From assembly GCF_035688975.1 (NCBI RefSeq), contig NZ_DASSMH010000062.1, positions 1 through 29,369 of the forward strand: 29,369 bases of DNA, in the 5' to 3' direction. The position numbers and the translations under genes are program-made. The stretch is from CALMNV01 sp035688975 (lineage in GTDB: Bacteria > Actinomycetota > Actinomycetes > Actinomycetales > Dermatophilaceae). The notes below the pieces were generated by a model. The model worked only from the letters and a program-made list of their open reading frames with translations. It was not told where the DNA came from and did not search any database. Shown piece by piece: positions 6,769 to 15,154 of this stretch (its first letter is position 1; each line of letters starts with the position of its first letter).

Positions 6769-8199
6769 GTGAAGCTGTTGATCGGTGGCCAGTGGGCCGA
6801 GGCCGCGTCGGGCCGTCGTGAGGATGTGACGTCGCCCTTCGACGGGTCGGTCGTCGAGTCCGTTTCCCTGGCGGGACTTGAGGATGTCGACGCCGCGCTC
6901 GCCGCGGCAGCCGAGGGGGCCAAGACGTGGCGGCGCACCCCGGCCCATCAGCGGATGCAGATCCTGTTGAAGGCTGCTGCCCTGGCTGACGAGCGGGCCG
7001 AGGCGATCGCGCTGACCATCAGCGCGGAGGCCGGCAAGGCCATCACCGAGGCGCGCGGTGAGGCGTCCCGCTCGGGTGAGCTGATCCGCCTGGCGGCGTT
7101 CGAGGGCACCCAGCTCTACGGCGACTCCTTGCCGCTGGACGCCAACCCGGGAACCGGGTTCGACAAGGTGGGCTTCACGGTCCGCCAGCCGGTCGGGGTG
7201 GTCGTGGCGATCACTCCGTTCAACTACCCCTCCCTGCTGGTGCTGCACAAGGTCGCGCCGGCCCTGGCGGCCGGGAACGCCGTGGTGCTCAAGCCGGCGC
7301 GCACCACACCGCTGACGGCTCTCGCGCTCGCGGCGTGCTTCCTCGACGCCGGCCTTCCCGAGGGTGTCCTGTCGGTGCTGACCGGCGCCGGCGGAGAGCT
7401 CGGCGACGCCCTGGTCGCGGACCCCAGGGTGGACAAGATCTCGTTCACGGGATCGACGGCCACGGGCACGCGCATCACTCAGCGGGCCGGGGTGAAGAAG
7501 CTCTCCCTCGAGCTGGGCGCTTCCTGCCCGGTGGTCGTGTTGCCCGACGCGGACATCGAGGCCGCCGCCGCCGCGGTCGCTCTCGGAGGGTTCGTCAACG
7601 CAGGGCAGGTGTGCATCTCCGTGCAGCGAGTGATCACCCACCCGAAGATCGCCGGCGACTTCCTCGACGCCCTGGTCCCGCGAGTGCAGCAGATCAGCAC
7701 CGGGAACCCCGGTTCCGCCGAGACCCGCATGGGCACCCTGATCACCCCGCAGGAGGCCGAACGGGTCGAACGCGCGATCCACGCCGCCGTGCAGGATGGG
7801 GCCACCCTCCTGACCGGTGGAGAGCGCGACGGCGCCGTCATGACCCCAGCGGTGGTCTCCGATGTCGACCCCGACTCGCCGTTCAGCCAGGAGGAGCTGT
7901 TCGGGCCTGCGGTCGCGGTGTCGACGGCAGCGGACTGGCAGTCCGCGATCGCGCAGGCCAACGGCACGGCATACGGGCTGGGCGCCGGGATCTTCACCTC
8001 GGACGTCTCTGGTGCGGTGCGGGCCATCCGGGAGATCGACGCCGGCACCATCCATATCAACTGGACCCCGCTCTGGCGCGCCGACCTCATGCCCTACGGC
8101 GGCTTGAAGGGCAGCGGCATCGGCAAGGAGGGCCCGCGTTCCGCGGTCGCCGAGATGACCGATGTGAAGACGGTCATCCTGCACGGCCGTCCCTGGTAG
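6769..8199 (+). CDS. NAD(P)+-dependent aldehyde dehydrogenase (hydrolytic type)
   Basis: Cytoplasmic ALDH-superfamily enzyme of 476 residues oxidising an aldehyde to a free acid. It has the cofactor region TPFNYPSLLVLHKVAPAL with AVVLKPA, the Rossmann loop SFTGSTATG, the general base Glu in LELGAS (residue 248), the nucleophile Cys in GQVCIS (residue 282) and a late EELFGPAVAV motif. The retained Glu argues against the CoA-acylating malonate-semialdehyde type (IolA/MmsA), which lacks it. I chose the GTG at 6769 because GGAG (6759-6762) is 6 bases upstream and the protein then starts KLLIGGQW like its relatives; the ATG at 6757 adds four residues. First gene of the operon, 108 bases before iolD. 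Substrate could be malonate semialdehyde or a deoxy-hexuronate; unproven. Confidence 0.9.
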   Translation: MKLLIGGQWAEAASGRREDVTSPFDGSVVESVSLAGLEDVDAALAAAAEGAKTWRRTPAHQRMQILLKAAALADERAEAIALTISAEAGKAITEARGEASRSGELIRLAAFEGTQLYGDSLPLDANPGTGFDKVGFTVRQPVGVVVAITPFNYPSLLVLHKVAPALAAGNAVVLKPARTTPLTALALAACFLDAGLPEGVLSVLTGAGGELGDALVADPRVDKISFTGSTATGTRITQRAGVKKLSLELGASCPVVVLPDADIEAAAAAVALGGFVNAGQVCISVQRVITHPKIAGDFLDALVPRVQQISTGNPGSAETRMGTLITPQEAERVERAIHAAVQDGATLLTGGERDGAVMTPAVVSDVDPDSPFSQEELFGPAVAVSTAADWQSAIAQANGTAYGLGAGIFTSDVSGAVRAIREIDAGTIHINWTPLWRADLMPYGGLKGSGIGKEGPRSAVAEMTDVKTVILHGRPW

Positions 8200-8307
8200 C
8201 GGACGAGCCTGACCCCAAACGAATCTGGCGCCTCTGGCCGCGACCGTGGCGGTCTCCAGCCGCCTCCCGTTCTGCCCGAAATCCTTCCCCCAGAAAGAGC
8301 CCGGACG

Positions 8308-10278
8308 ATGACCGCAGCACCCACCATCCGACTGACCGTCGCACAGGCCGTGGTGACCTACCTGTCCCGGCAGTACTCCGTCGCCGACGGCCAGCGCCGC
8401 CGACTGATCCCCGCCACCCTTGGCATCTTCGGTCACGGCAACGTGGCCGGCCTGGGTCAGGCGCTGGACCAGCTGAACGAGACGATGCCGTTCATCCAGG
8501 GCCGCAACGAACAAGCCCTGGTGCACGCGGCGGTCGGCTACGCCAAGCACTCCCGTCGACGCGCCACCCTTGCCGTGACCGCGTCGATCGGTCCCGGCGC
8601 GACGAACCTGGCGACCGGCGCCGCGCTCGCCACCGTGAACCGGCTCCCGGTGCTGCTGCTGCCGGGTGACACCTATGCCACCCGCCATCAGGGACCGGTG
8701 CTGCAGCAGCTGCAGCACCCGGTCGGTGCCGACCTGACCGTCAACGACATCTTCCGGCCGATCAGCCGGTTCTTCGACCGGATCACCCGCCCCGAGCAAC
8801 TGCTGACCGCGTTGCCGGCCGCGATCCGCACCCTGGTCGACCCGGTCGAGACCGGCGCCGTGGTGCTGTCCCTGCCGCAGGACGTGCAGTCTCACGCCTA
8901 TGACTTCCCAGCCGCGTTCTTCACCGAGCGGGACTGGGTGATCCGTCGACCCGCCCCGGACGCCGACGAGGTCGCCGCGGTCGCAGCGCTGCTCGCCTCG
9001 GCGAAGAAGCCCATCATCATCGCCGGTGGTGGGGTGATCTACTCCGACGCCACCGCCGAGCTCGAGGGGCTCGCCGCCGCTATCGGGGCGCCTGTCGCCG
9101 AGACCTTCGGCGGCAAGGGCGCGGTGCAGACGGCCGCGTGGTGGCAGGTCGGCGGCATTGGGCTGGAAGGAAGTCCGGCCACCAACACCCTGGCGAACGA
9201 GGCCGACGTGGTGCTCACGGTCGGGTCCCGGTTGACCGACTTCGCCACCGGCTCGCACTCGATCTTCGCCAACCCGGAGGTGCGCTTCGCCAGCATCAAC
9301 GTCAACGTGCACGACGCCGACCGGCTGGGCGCCACCGGCATCGTCAGCGACGCCAAGCGCGGCCTCGCCGCCCTCACCGAGTCGATCACCCGGCTCGGCG
9401 TGCCGGCCGACCCGCAGTGGCGGTCCCGGGTCGAGGAACTTGCCGACGCGTGGGCGATCGAGCGGGCGGACGCACTTGACCCTGACCAGTTGTTCGACAA
9501 GGCGGCGGTCGACGCCGATTCCGATGTCGTCACCACGACGGACGCCGTCCTGACCCAAGGTCAGGTCATCGGTGTCCTGCAGGAACACGCCCGTCCCGGT
9601 GACGTCATCGTCGCTGCGGCCGGCGGCCCGCCCGGCGACCTGCAGAAGGTGTGGGACGCCACCGGCGGACGGACCTGCCACCTGGAGTTCGGGTTCTCCT
9701 GCATGGGCTACGAGATCCCCGCGGCGATGGGGGTCCGGATGGCGCACCCCGACCCCTCGGCCCGGGTCACCGCCTTCCTGGGCGACGGGACGTTCCTCAT
9801 GGCACCCACCGAGCTGGTCACCGCGGCGCAGGAGGGCCTGCCCATCACCGTGGTGATCCCCGAGAACCACGGGTACCAGGTGATCCACCGGTTGCAGATG
9901 TTCCGCAGCGGCCGCGAGTTCGGCAACGAGTTCCGCTACCGCACGCGGCCGCTGGAGCTGGCCGACGCCGCCGAGGTGCAGGCGGCGGCACGCCTGGGCG
10001 GCGACTACCTGTCCGTCGACCTGGCGCAGGTCGCCGCCGGCCTGGGCGCCACCGCGTTGCGGGCCGACACCGCCGACGCTCTGCGCCAGGCCCTGGACGA
10101 CACCCGCGGGCACCAGGGCACCGTCGTCATCGTGGTCCAGGTCATCCCGCACGCCGACCTCCCCGGCGCGGGGGTGTGGTGGGACGTCGCCCCGGCCGAG
10201 GTCTCCGAGGTCGCCACGGTCCCGCCGCTGCGCGCCGAGTACGAGCACGACCGCAGGACACAGCGGTGGTTCGGGTGA
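8308..10278 (+). CDS. iolD: 3D-(3,5/4)-trihydroxycyclohexane-1,2-dione hydrolase (IolD)
   Basis: TPP-dependent enzyme that hydrolytically opens the cyclohexanedione ring formed from inosose, giving 5-deoxy-glucuronate. The 656-residue length matches IolD. In order: N-terminal TPP pyrimidine domain with GRNEQALVHAAVGYAK (TPP-activating Glu near residue 68), central domain (KKPIIIAGGGVIYS, VLTVGSRLTDFATG), and C-terminal TPP-binding domain with GFSCMGYEIPAAMGVRMA and LGDGTFLM (GDG near 492), with Asn in VIPENHGYQVI. IolD-specific segments IFGHGNVAGLGQAL and FRPISRFFDRITRPEQL are present. A weak AGAAAGAG precedes the ATG. The stop overlaps the next GTG. This gene best identifies the operon as cyclitol catabolism. 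Confidence 0.95.
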   Translation: MTAAPTIRLTVAQAVVTYLSRQYSVADGQRRRLIPATLGIFGHGNVAGLGQALDQLNETMPFIQGRNEQALVHAAVGYAKHSRRRATLAVTASIGPGATNLATGAALATVNRLPVLLLPGDTYATRHQGPVLQQLQHPVGADLTVNDIFRPISRFFDRITRPEQLLTALPAAIRTLVDPVETGAVVLSLPQDVQSHAYDFPAAFFTERDWVIRRPAPDADEVAAVAALLASAKKPIIIAGGGVIYSDATAELEGLAAAIGAPVAETFGGKGAVQTAAWWQVGGIGLEGSPATNTLANEADVVLTVGSRLTDFATGSHSIFANPEVRFASINVNVHDADRLGATGIVSDAKRGLAALTESITRLGVPADPQWRSRVEELADAWAIERADALDPDQLFDKAAVDADSDVVTTTDAVLTQGQVIGVLQEHARPGDVIVAAAGGPPGDLQKVWDATGGRTCHLEFGFSCMGYEIPAAMGVRMAHPDPSARVTAFLGDGTFLMAPTELVTAAQEGLPITVVIPENHGYQVIHRLQMFRSGREFGNEFRYRTRPLELADAAEVQAAARLGGDYLSVDLAQVAAGLGATALRADTADALRQALDDTRGHQGTVVIVVQVIPHADLPGAGVWWDVAPAEVSEVATVPPLRAEYEHDRRTQRWFG

Positions 10279-11072
10279 GCCCCACGCCTCCGAGCCCGCT
10301 GAACGGCGGAGCCCTGGCCCGGGCGGTGCGCAACGGGGACGCCACCGTGGGCACCTTCCTCGGCACCGCATCCGCAGTAACCGCCGAGGTCTGCGCCGCC
10401 GCCGGCTTCGACTGGCTGCTGCTCGACCTGGAGCACGGCGCAGGCGGCGAGGAGCAGGTCCGCGACGTCGTCCCCGCGGCCGGCGCGTACGGGGTGCCCA
10501 CAGTGGTCCGGGTCGAGACCGATGCCCGGATCCGGATGGGCCGGGTGCTGGACGGCGGCGCCGCCGGGGTCATGTTGCCCCGCATGGACAATGCGCTGCA
10601 GGTCAGCCAGGCGCTGACCCATCTGCGGTTCCCGCCCCGCGGCGACCGTGGGGTGGCCACCTACAACCGCGCCTGCCGGTTCGGACTCGACCCCGGCGCC
10701 CTGGACCGGGCCGACGAGGAGATCCTCGTCGTCGCCCAGATCGAGTCGGCTGCCGCGGTCGCGGCCGCCGACGAGATCGCCGGTCTCGACGGTGTCGACG
10801 TGCTCTTCGTCGGCCCTCGGGATCTCAGCCACGACCTCGGGGTCCCCGGGGACACCACCGCCCCGGCCTTCGTCGAGGCCATCGAGAGCGTGCTGGCTGC
10901 CGGCCAGCGCCACGGCAAGGTCTGCGGCCTGCTCGTCAACGACGGCGCAGCCGCGGCTCAACGCCTCGAACAGGGCTGGAGCTTCGTGGCCATCGGCTCC
11001 GACTCCACCCTCCTCGCGGCGGCCGCCCGCGCGGCGCTGGGCCAGGCCCGCCAGCCGCACCCCCTCCACTGA
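10275..11072 (+). CDS. HpcH/HpaI-family class II aldolase
   Basis: A metal-dependent 2-oxo-acid aldolase of 265 residues. The expected catalytic residues are visible: His54 in DLEHG, metal ligands Glu157 in AQIES and Asp183 in GPRDLS (the same 26-residue spacing as HpaI), and GTFLG near the N-terminus. Family members split 4-hydroxy-2-oxo acids, releasing pyruvate, and some have been reported to use hydroxypyruvate as the nucleophile. The GTG at 10275 overlaps the iolD stop (GTGA) and has GGTGG 5-6 bases upstream, so the two genes are translationally coupled. Standard inositol operons have IolJ, a fructose-bisphosphate-aldolase relative, at this step; this enzyme may replace it. Family call firm, substrate inferred. 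Confidence 0.9.
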   Translation: MSPTPPSPLNGGALARAVRNGDATVGTFLGTASAVTAEVCAAAGFDWLLLDLEHGAGGEEQVRDVVPAAGAYGVPTVVRVETDARIRMGRVLDGGAAGVMLPRMDNALQVSQALTHLRFPPRGDRGVATYNRACRFGLDPGALDRADEEILVVAQIESAAAVAAADEIAGLDGVDVLFVGPRDLSHDLGVPGDTTAPAFVEAIESVLAAGQRHGKVCGLLVNDGAAAAQRLEQGWSFVAIGSDSTLLAAAARAALGQARQPHPLH

Positions 11073-11098
11073 ACTCCTCTGGAAGAAGGCACATCGTC

Positions 11099-12349
11099 AT
11101 GGTTGGACGCGTCACCGACAAGGGCATCACCGAGCTGGGTGTGGGCCTCATCAGCGTCGGCTGGATGGGCAAGCTGCACAGCCGCGCCTACCAGGCCGTG
11201 CCGCTGGTGTATCCCGAGCTGAACATCCGGCCGCGTCTGGTGCATGCCGCCGACACCGCCCCTGACCGGGTCGACTACGCCCGCGACGTCCTGGGCTACG
11301 ACAAGGGCAGCACCGACTACCGCGCCGTGCTCGCCGACCCCGACGTCGACGTGGTCTCCATCTGCGCACCGAACCTGCTGCACCGCGAGATCGGTATCGC
11401 CGCGGCCCAGGCCGGAAAGCCCTTCTGGATCGAGAAGCCCGTCGGTCGCGATGCGGACGACACCGCCGCGGTCGCCGCGGCCGCCGCCGCGGCAGGTGTG
11501 ACGACCTCCATCGGCTACAACTACCGGCACGCACCCGCGGTGGAACGCATCCGCGAGCTGATCGCGAACGGCGAGCTGGGCCGCATCACCAACGTCCGAG
11601 CAGTGTTCTTCAACGGGTACGCCTCTGAGCCCAACGGCGCGCTGTCCTGGCGCTTCAAGAAGGACCTCGCGGGCAGCGGTGCTCTCGGTGACCTGCTCAG
11701 CCACGTCGTCGACCTGATGCAGTACGTCGTCGGCCCGATCAGCGACGTCAGCGGGCTGCTCTCCACGGTGCACCAGCAGCGCCCGATCCTGCCGATGGGC
11801 CAGGCCACTCACTTCGCCGTGATCGAGGACGGCGAGCTCGGTGACGTGGAGAACGACGACTACGCGGCAGCCCTGGTGCGGTTCTCCGCGGACTCACCCG
11901 GCGCCGGCGCCGTCGGCACCCTCGAGGCCTCCCGGGTCATCGTCGGCCCCCAGTGCGGGCTGGCGTTCGAGGTCTACGGCACCGAGGGATCCGCGTCCTG
12001 GAACTTCGAGCGGATGAACGAGCTCAAGCTGGCCCTGGGCCGCACGGGCCCCAACCAGGGGTACGCCACCATCCTGGGCAACGCGTCCCAGGGCGACTAC
12101 GCCGCGTTCCAACCGGGCCCGGGCAACAGCCTGGGCTACGACGACCTCAAGGTGATCGAGGCCAAGAAGTTCCTCGTCGCCGTCACCGGCGGGGAGCAGC
12201 GCAACTCCACCATCGAGGAGGCGCTCGCCGACGCCGAGGTCATCGCTGCCGCAGCGGCGTCAGCCATAGACGGGCAGTGGCACCACGTCCCGCCGGTTCC
12301 GGGGGCCACCTTCGGTCACGACCGGCACCCGGTGGTCAGCCATGCCTGA
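11099..12349 (+). CDS. Gfo/Idh/MocA-family dehydrogenase (long form)
   Basis: A 416-residue NAD(P)-dependent sugar or cyclitol dehydrogenase. The N-terminal Rossmann domain reads GVGLISVGWMGKLHSRAY, the EKP motif is WIEKPVGRD (Lys113), and the catalytic pair lies in GALGDLLSHVVD (Asp198, His202). The Asp/His spacing of four is that of inositol dehydrogenases. The length exceeds the usual 330-390, with extra sequence near residues 225-250 (TVHQQRPILPMG), as in large-substrate members such as those acting on glycosides, anhydrosugars or substituted inositols. The ATG at 11099 has AAGAAGG about 11 bases upstream. The end overlaps the next gene by 8 bases. Which ring carbon or substrate it acts on cannot be read from the sequence. 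Confidence 0.9.
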   Translation: MVGRVTDKGITELGVGLISVGWMGKLHSRAYQAVPLVYPELNIRPRLVHAADTAPDRVDYARDVLGYDKGSTDYRAVLADPDVDVVSICAPNLLHREIGIAAAQAGKPFWIEKPVGRDADDTAAVAAAAAAAGVTTSIGYNYRHAPAVERIRELIANGELGRITNVRAVFFNGYASEPNGALSWRFKKDLAGSGALGDLLSHVVDLMQYVVGPISDVSGLLSTVHQQRPILPMGQATHFAVIEDGELGDVENDDYAAALVRFSADSPGAGAVGTLEASRVIVGPQCGLAFEVYGTEGSASWNFERMNELKLALGRTGPNQGYATILGNASQGDYAAFQPGPGNSLGYDDLKVIEAKKFLVAVTGGEQRNSTIEEALADAEVIAAAAASAIDGQWHHVPPVPGATFGHDRHPVVSHA

Positions 12350-13322
12350 CGTCGCCGATCTGCCGGTGGTGGTCGGCCTCGGCCCCGTCGACCCGGACCT
12401 GGTGGGCCCGGTCCTCGGTGGGCACTGCCGGTTCGTCGCGGACCCGACCGACGCGGATCTGGCACAGGCGCAGGGCGCCATCGCCCGGGCCGATGCCCTC
12501 GTCGACCACGAGCTGCTGGCTCGCACCCCGAACCTGCGGGTCGTGGCGCGCACCGGAGTGGGCGTCGAACGGGTCGATCTTGACGCCGCCACCGCCCGAG
12601 GCATCGCCGTGGTCATCACCCCGGGCGCCGGCACCACCGCGGTCGCCGAGGGCGCCATCGCCATGGCCCTGCATCTGGTGAAACGCCTCGGACGCCTCAC
12701 CACCCTGGTGCGATCAGGCCACTGGGAGGCCCGCGGCAGCGTCTCCGTCGGTGACCTCGCCGGCTCGGTGCTCGGGGTGGTCGGCTATGGCCGCATCGGG
12801 CAGCGGGCGGCGTTCCTGGGCACCGCGCTCGGCATGAAGGTCCTGGCCTACGACCCCGGCAGCGAACCCCCGGCCGAGGTCCGCGGCGCGGACCTGCGAG
12901 ACCTGGTCGGCCGCAGCGATGTGATCACCCTGCACCTGCCGCTGCTCGAGTCGACCCACCACCTAGTCGGGCCCGAGCTGCTGCGTCACGTCAAGCCCGG
13001 AGCCATCCTGGTCAACTGCGGTCGCGGCGGACTTCTCGACCTCGATGCGGCGTATGCCGCGTTGCGGGACGGCCGACTCGGCGGGGTGGGACTCGACGTC
13101 TTCGACCCCGAGCCTCCGGAGCATCACCCGATCTTCGACCACCCCGACGTCGTGCTCACCCCCCATCTGATGGGGTTGAGCCGGCGGGGCACCGCAGCCA
13201 CGTTCGTCGATGCAGCGCAGGGCATCCTCGATGTGCTCGCCGGCCGCAAGCCCGCCGCGGTCGCAAACCCCGGCTGGGAGCAGCCGGCAACCCCGACGAT
13301 CACCTCTCTGGAGACGACATGA
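12342..13322 (+). CDS. D-2-hydroxyacid dehydrogenase
   Basis: NAD(P)H-dependent D-isomer-specific 2-hydroxyacid dehydrogenase, 326 residues, normal for the family that includes glyoxylate/hydroxypyruvate reductase and phosphoglycerate dehydrogenase without regulatory domain. The nucleotide-binding motif is GYGRIG (148-153) and the catalytic triad is Arg228 (NCGRGG), Glu257 (FDPEPP) and His275 (TPHLMG). The substrate-side loop ARTGVGVERVD is typical. It overlaps the upstream gene by 8 bases and the following SDR by 4 (ATGA). It is not part of canonical inositol breakdown. In this operon it could reduce hydroxypyruvate or tartronate semialdehyde-derived products released by the neighbouring aldolase to D-glycerate; that role is inference. 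Confidence 0.9.
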   Translation: MPDVADLPVVVGLGPVDPDLVGPVLGGHCRFVADPTDADLAQAQGAIARADALVDHELLARTPNLRVVARTGVGVERVDLDAATARGIAVVITPGAGTTAVAEGAIAMALHLVKRLGRLTTLVRSGHWEARGSVSVGDLAGSVLGVVGYGRIGQRAAFLGTALGMKVLAYDPGSEPPAEVRGADLRDLVGRSDVITLHLPLLESTHHLVGPELLRHVKPGAILVNCGRGGLLDLDAAYAALRDGRLGGVGLDVFDPEPPEHHPIFDHPDVVLTPHLMGLSRRGTAATFVDAAQGILDVLAGRKPAAVANPGWEQPATPTITSLETT

Positions 13323-14098
13323 AGGACCTGCTCACAGGCAAGGTCGTGCTGGTCAGCGGCGGCACGCAGGGCCTCGGCGCCGGCATCGCCCGGGCCGCCG
13401 CCCGCGAGGGCGCCAGCCTGGTCCTGTCCGGCCGCAACACCGACCGCGGCGAGGCGGTTGCCGCGCAGCTGCGGGACACCGGTGCCGACGCGCACTTCGT
13501 CCGCGCCGACATCGGCGACGTGGCGCAGGCTCAGGCCCCGGTCGCGGCGACCGTCGAGCGGCACGGGCGAATCGACTGTCTGGTCAACGCAGCCGGGCTC
13601 ACCACCCGGGGCACGATGCTGGACACCACGCCCGAGCTGTTCGACCAGCACATCGCGGTGAACCTCCGAGCGCCGTTCTTCCTCATGCAGGCCGCGATCA
13701 CCGACATGAAGCACCGGGGCGAACCAGGCACCATCGTCAACGTCATCTCCATCGACTCCCACGGCGGCCAGGCGTTTCTGGCGCCGTATGTTGCGGCGAA
13801 GGCGGGACTGGCGGGACTGACGAAGAATGCCGCCCACGCCCACCGCTGGGACCGGATCAGGATCAACGGCCTCAACATGGGGTGGTCGGCCACCGAGGGC
13901 GAGAACATCACCCAGCAGCAGACGCACGGCGCCGGCCACGACTGGCAGCAGCAGGCCGCGGCAGGGCTCCCCATGGGCAAGCTCGGACAGGTCGACGAGA
14001 TCGCCGACTTCGTCGTCTTCCTGCTCTCCGACCGCAGCGGCGTGGTCACCGGGTCGGTCATCGACTGGGACCAGAACGTCATCGGCGGCCTCGGCTGA
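13319..14098 (+). CDS. Short-chain dehydrogenase/reductase (SDR)
   Basis: A classical SDR of 259 residues. The cofactor loop is SGGTQGLGAGIA, followed by an acidic-side segment (HFVRADIGD) and VNAAG in place of NNAG. The catalytic Ser144 (VISIDS), Tyr157 and Lys161 (YVAAK) are in the right spacing. Family members oxidise or reduce one hydroxyl of a polyol, sugar acid or cyclitol. The ATG overlaps the upstream stop (ATGA). The following gene starts 51 bases downstream with its own strong ribosome site. In this operon the enzyme may oxidise a C2 or C5 hydroxyl of the acid produced after ring opening, or interconvert inositol stereoisomers; the sequence does not decide. Confidence 0.9.
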   Translation: MKDLLTGKVVLVSGGTQGLGAGIARAAAREGASLVLSGRNTDRGEAVAAQLRDTGADAHFVRADIGDVAQAQAPVAATVERHGRIDCLVNAAGLTTRGTMLDTTPELFDQHIAVNLRAPFFLMQAAITDMKHRGEPGTIVNVISIDSHGGQAFLAPYVAAKAGLAGLTKNAAHAHRWDRIRINGLNMGWSATEGENITQQQTHGAGHDWQQQAAAGLPMGKLGQVDEIADFVVFLLSDRSGVVTGSVIDWDQNVIGGLG

Positions 14099-14149
14099 TC
14101 GAACCCGTACTCACCATTCTCTGCCCCCAGCCCCATTGAGGAGAACACC

Positions 14150-15154
14150 ATGCGCCTTGGCCTGATCGGTCTCGGCAGGATCGGCTCGTTTCACGCCGAC
14201 ACCTTGTCCCGACTCCCCGCCGTCGACTCGCTCGTCGTCACGGATGCCGTCCCCGCCACGACCAAAGCGGTCGCGGAACGGGTCGGTGCGCAGGTGGCCG
14301 ACACCCCCGAGAGCCTCATCGGCAGCGGGGTCGACGCCATCGTCATCGCCGCCGCCACCAACGCTCACACGCAGCTGATCAGGGCCGGGGTCGACGCAGG
14401 AATCCCGGTGTTCTGCGAGAAGCCGCTGTCCGGCGACCTCGCGGAAGCGGCGCTCATCGCCCGATACGTCACCGACAGCGGCATACCGGTGCAGGTCGGC
14501 TACCCGCGCCGCTTCGACCCCGCGTTCAGCGCGGCCCGGGCCGCGGTGGCAACCGGGGAGCTCGGCTGGGTCCACACGGTGCGGTCCACCACCTTGGACC
14601 CTGCGCCCGCCCCCCGCGAGTACATCGAGACCTCCGGCGGGATCTTCCGGGACTGCAGCGTGCACGACTTCGACACCGTCAGGTGGGTCACCGGCCGCGA
14701 GGTGGTGGAGGTCTACGCCACGGGGAGCGCCAAGGGTGCCGACTTCTTCGCCGAGTTCGGCGACGTCGCGACAGCTGCCACGGTGCTGACCTTCGACGAC
14801 GGTGCCACTGCCGTGGTGTCGAACACCCGGTACAACGCGCGCGGCTACGACGTCCGACTGGAGCTGCACGGCACCGATGACAGCGTTGCCGCTGGCTGGA
14901 GCGACACCACTCCCCTGCGCAACCTCGAGCCGGGAGTCACCTGGCCGGCGGGCCCACCGGCCACCTTCTTCATGGACCGGCTCACCAGCGCCTTCTACGC
15001 CGAGCTCGAGGTGTTCACCGAAGTCGTTGCGGGGCAGCGCAAGTCGCCGTGCACCGTCGATGACGCCCTGGCCGTTGCCTTCATCGCAGAGGCCGCCACC
15101 CTGTCCCTGAAAGAGCACCGTCCCGTGCAGATCGACGAGGTAAGACAGCCATGA
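14150..15154 (+). CDS. iolG: Inositol 2-dehydrogenase (IolG-type, Gfo/Idh/MocA)
   Basis: NAD-dependent oxidation of myo-inositol (or a stereoisomer) to the inosose, the first step of cyclitol breakdown. The 334 residues match IolG. It has the Rossmann motif GLIGLGRIGSFHA, CEKPLSGD (Lys91), then VGYPRRFDPAF, TTLDPAPAP and SGGIFRDCSVHDFDTVRW, in which Asp168 and His172 correspond in spacing to the Asp/His pair of Bacillus IolG. This block is the clearest inositol-dehydrogenase signature among the three family members in the operon. A strong GAGGAG site sits 7-8 bases before the ATG. The end overlaps the IolE-like gene by 4 bases, so the oxidation and dehydration steps are coupled. Confidence 0.9.
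   Translation: MRLGLIGLGRIGSFHADTLSRLPAVDSLVVTDAVPATTKAVAERVGAQVADTPESLIGSGVDAIVIAAATNAHTQLIRAGVDAGIPVFCEKPLSGDLAEAALIARYVTDSGIPVQVGYPRRFDPAFSAARAAVATGELGWVHTVRSTTLDPAPAPREYIETSGGIFRDCSVHDFDTVRWVTGREVVEVYATGSAKGADFFAEFGDVATAATVLTFDDGATAVVSNTRYNARGYDVRLELHGTDDSVAAGWSDTTPLRNLEPGVTWPAGPPATFFMDRLTSAFYAELEVFTEVVAGQRKSPCTVDDALAVAFIAEAATLSLKEHRPVQIDEVRQP

Noticed and set aside
8200..8307. GC-rich inverted segments between the ALDH gene and iolD, considered as a terminator
   Set aside because: The stems are short and imperfect, and the following genes are part of the same pathway and direction.
6550..10371. Very long minus-strand open frame continuing upstream of the LacI gene, opposite the ALDH and IolD genes
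   Set aside because: It is antisense to strongly conserved enzymes and its Gly/Arg/Asp/His-rich translation is typical of the mirror frame of high-GC genes. Only the first part (5518-6549) has domain features.
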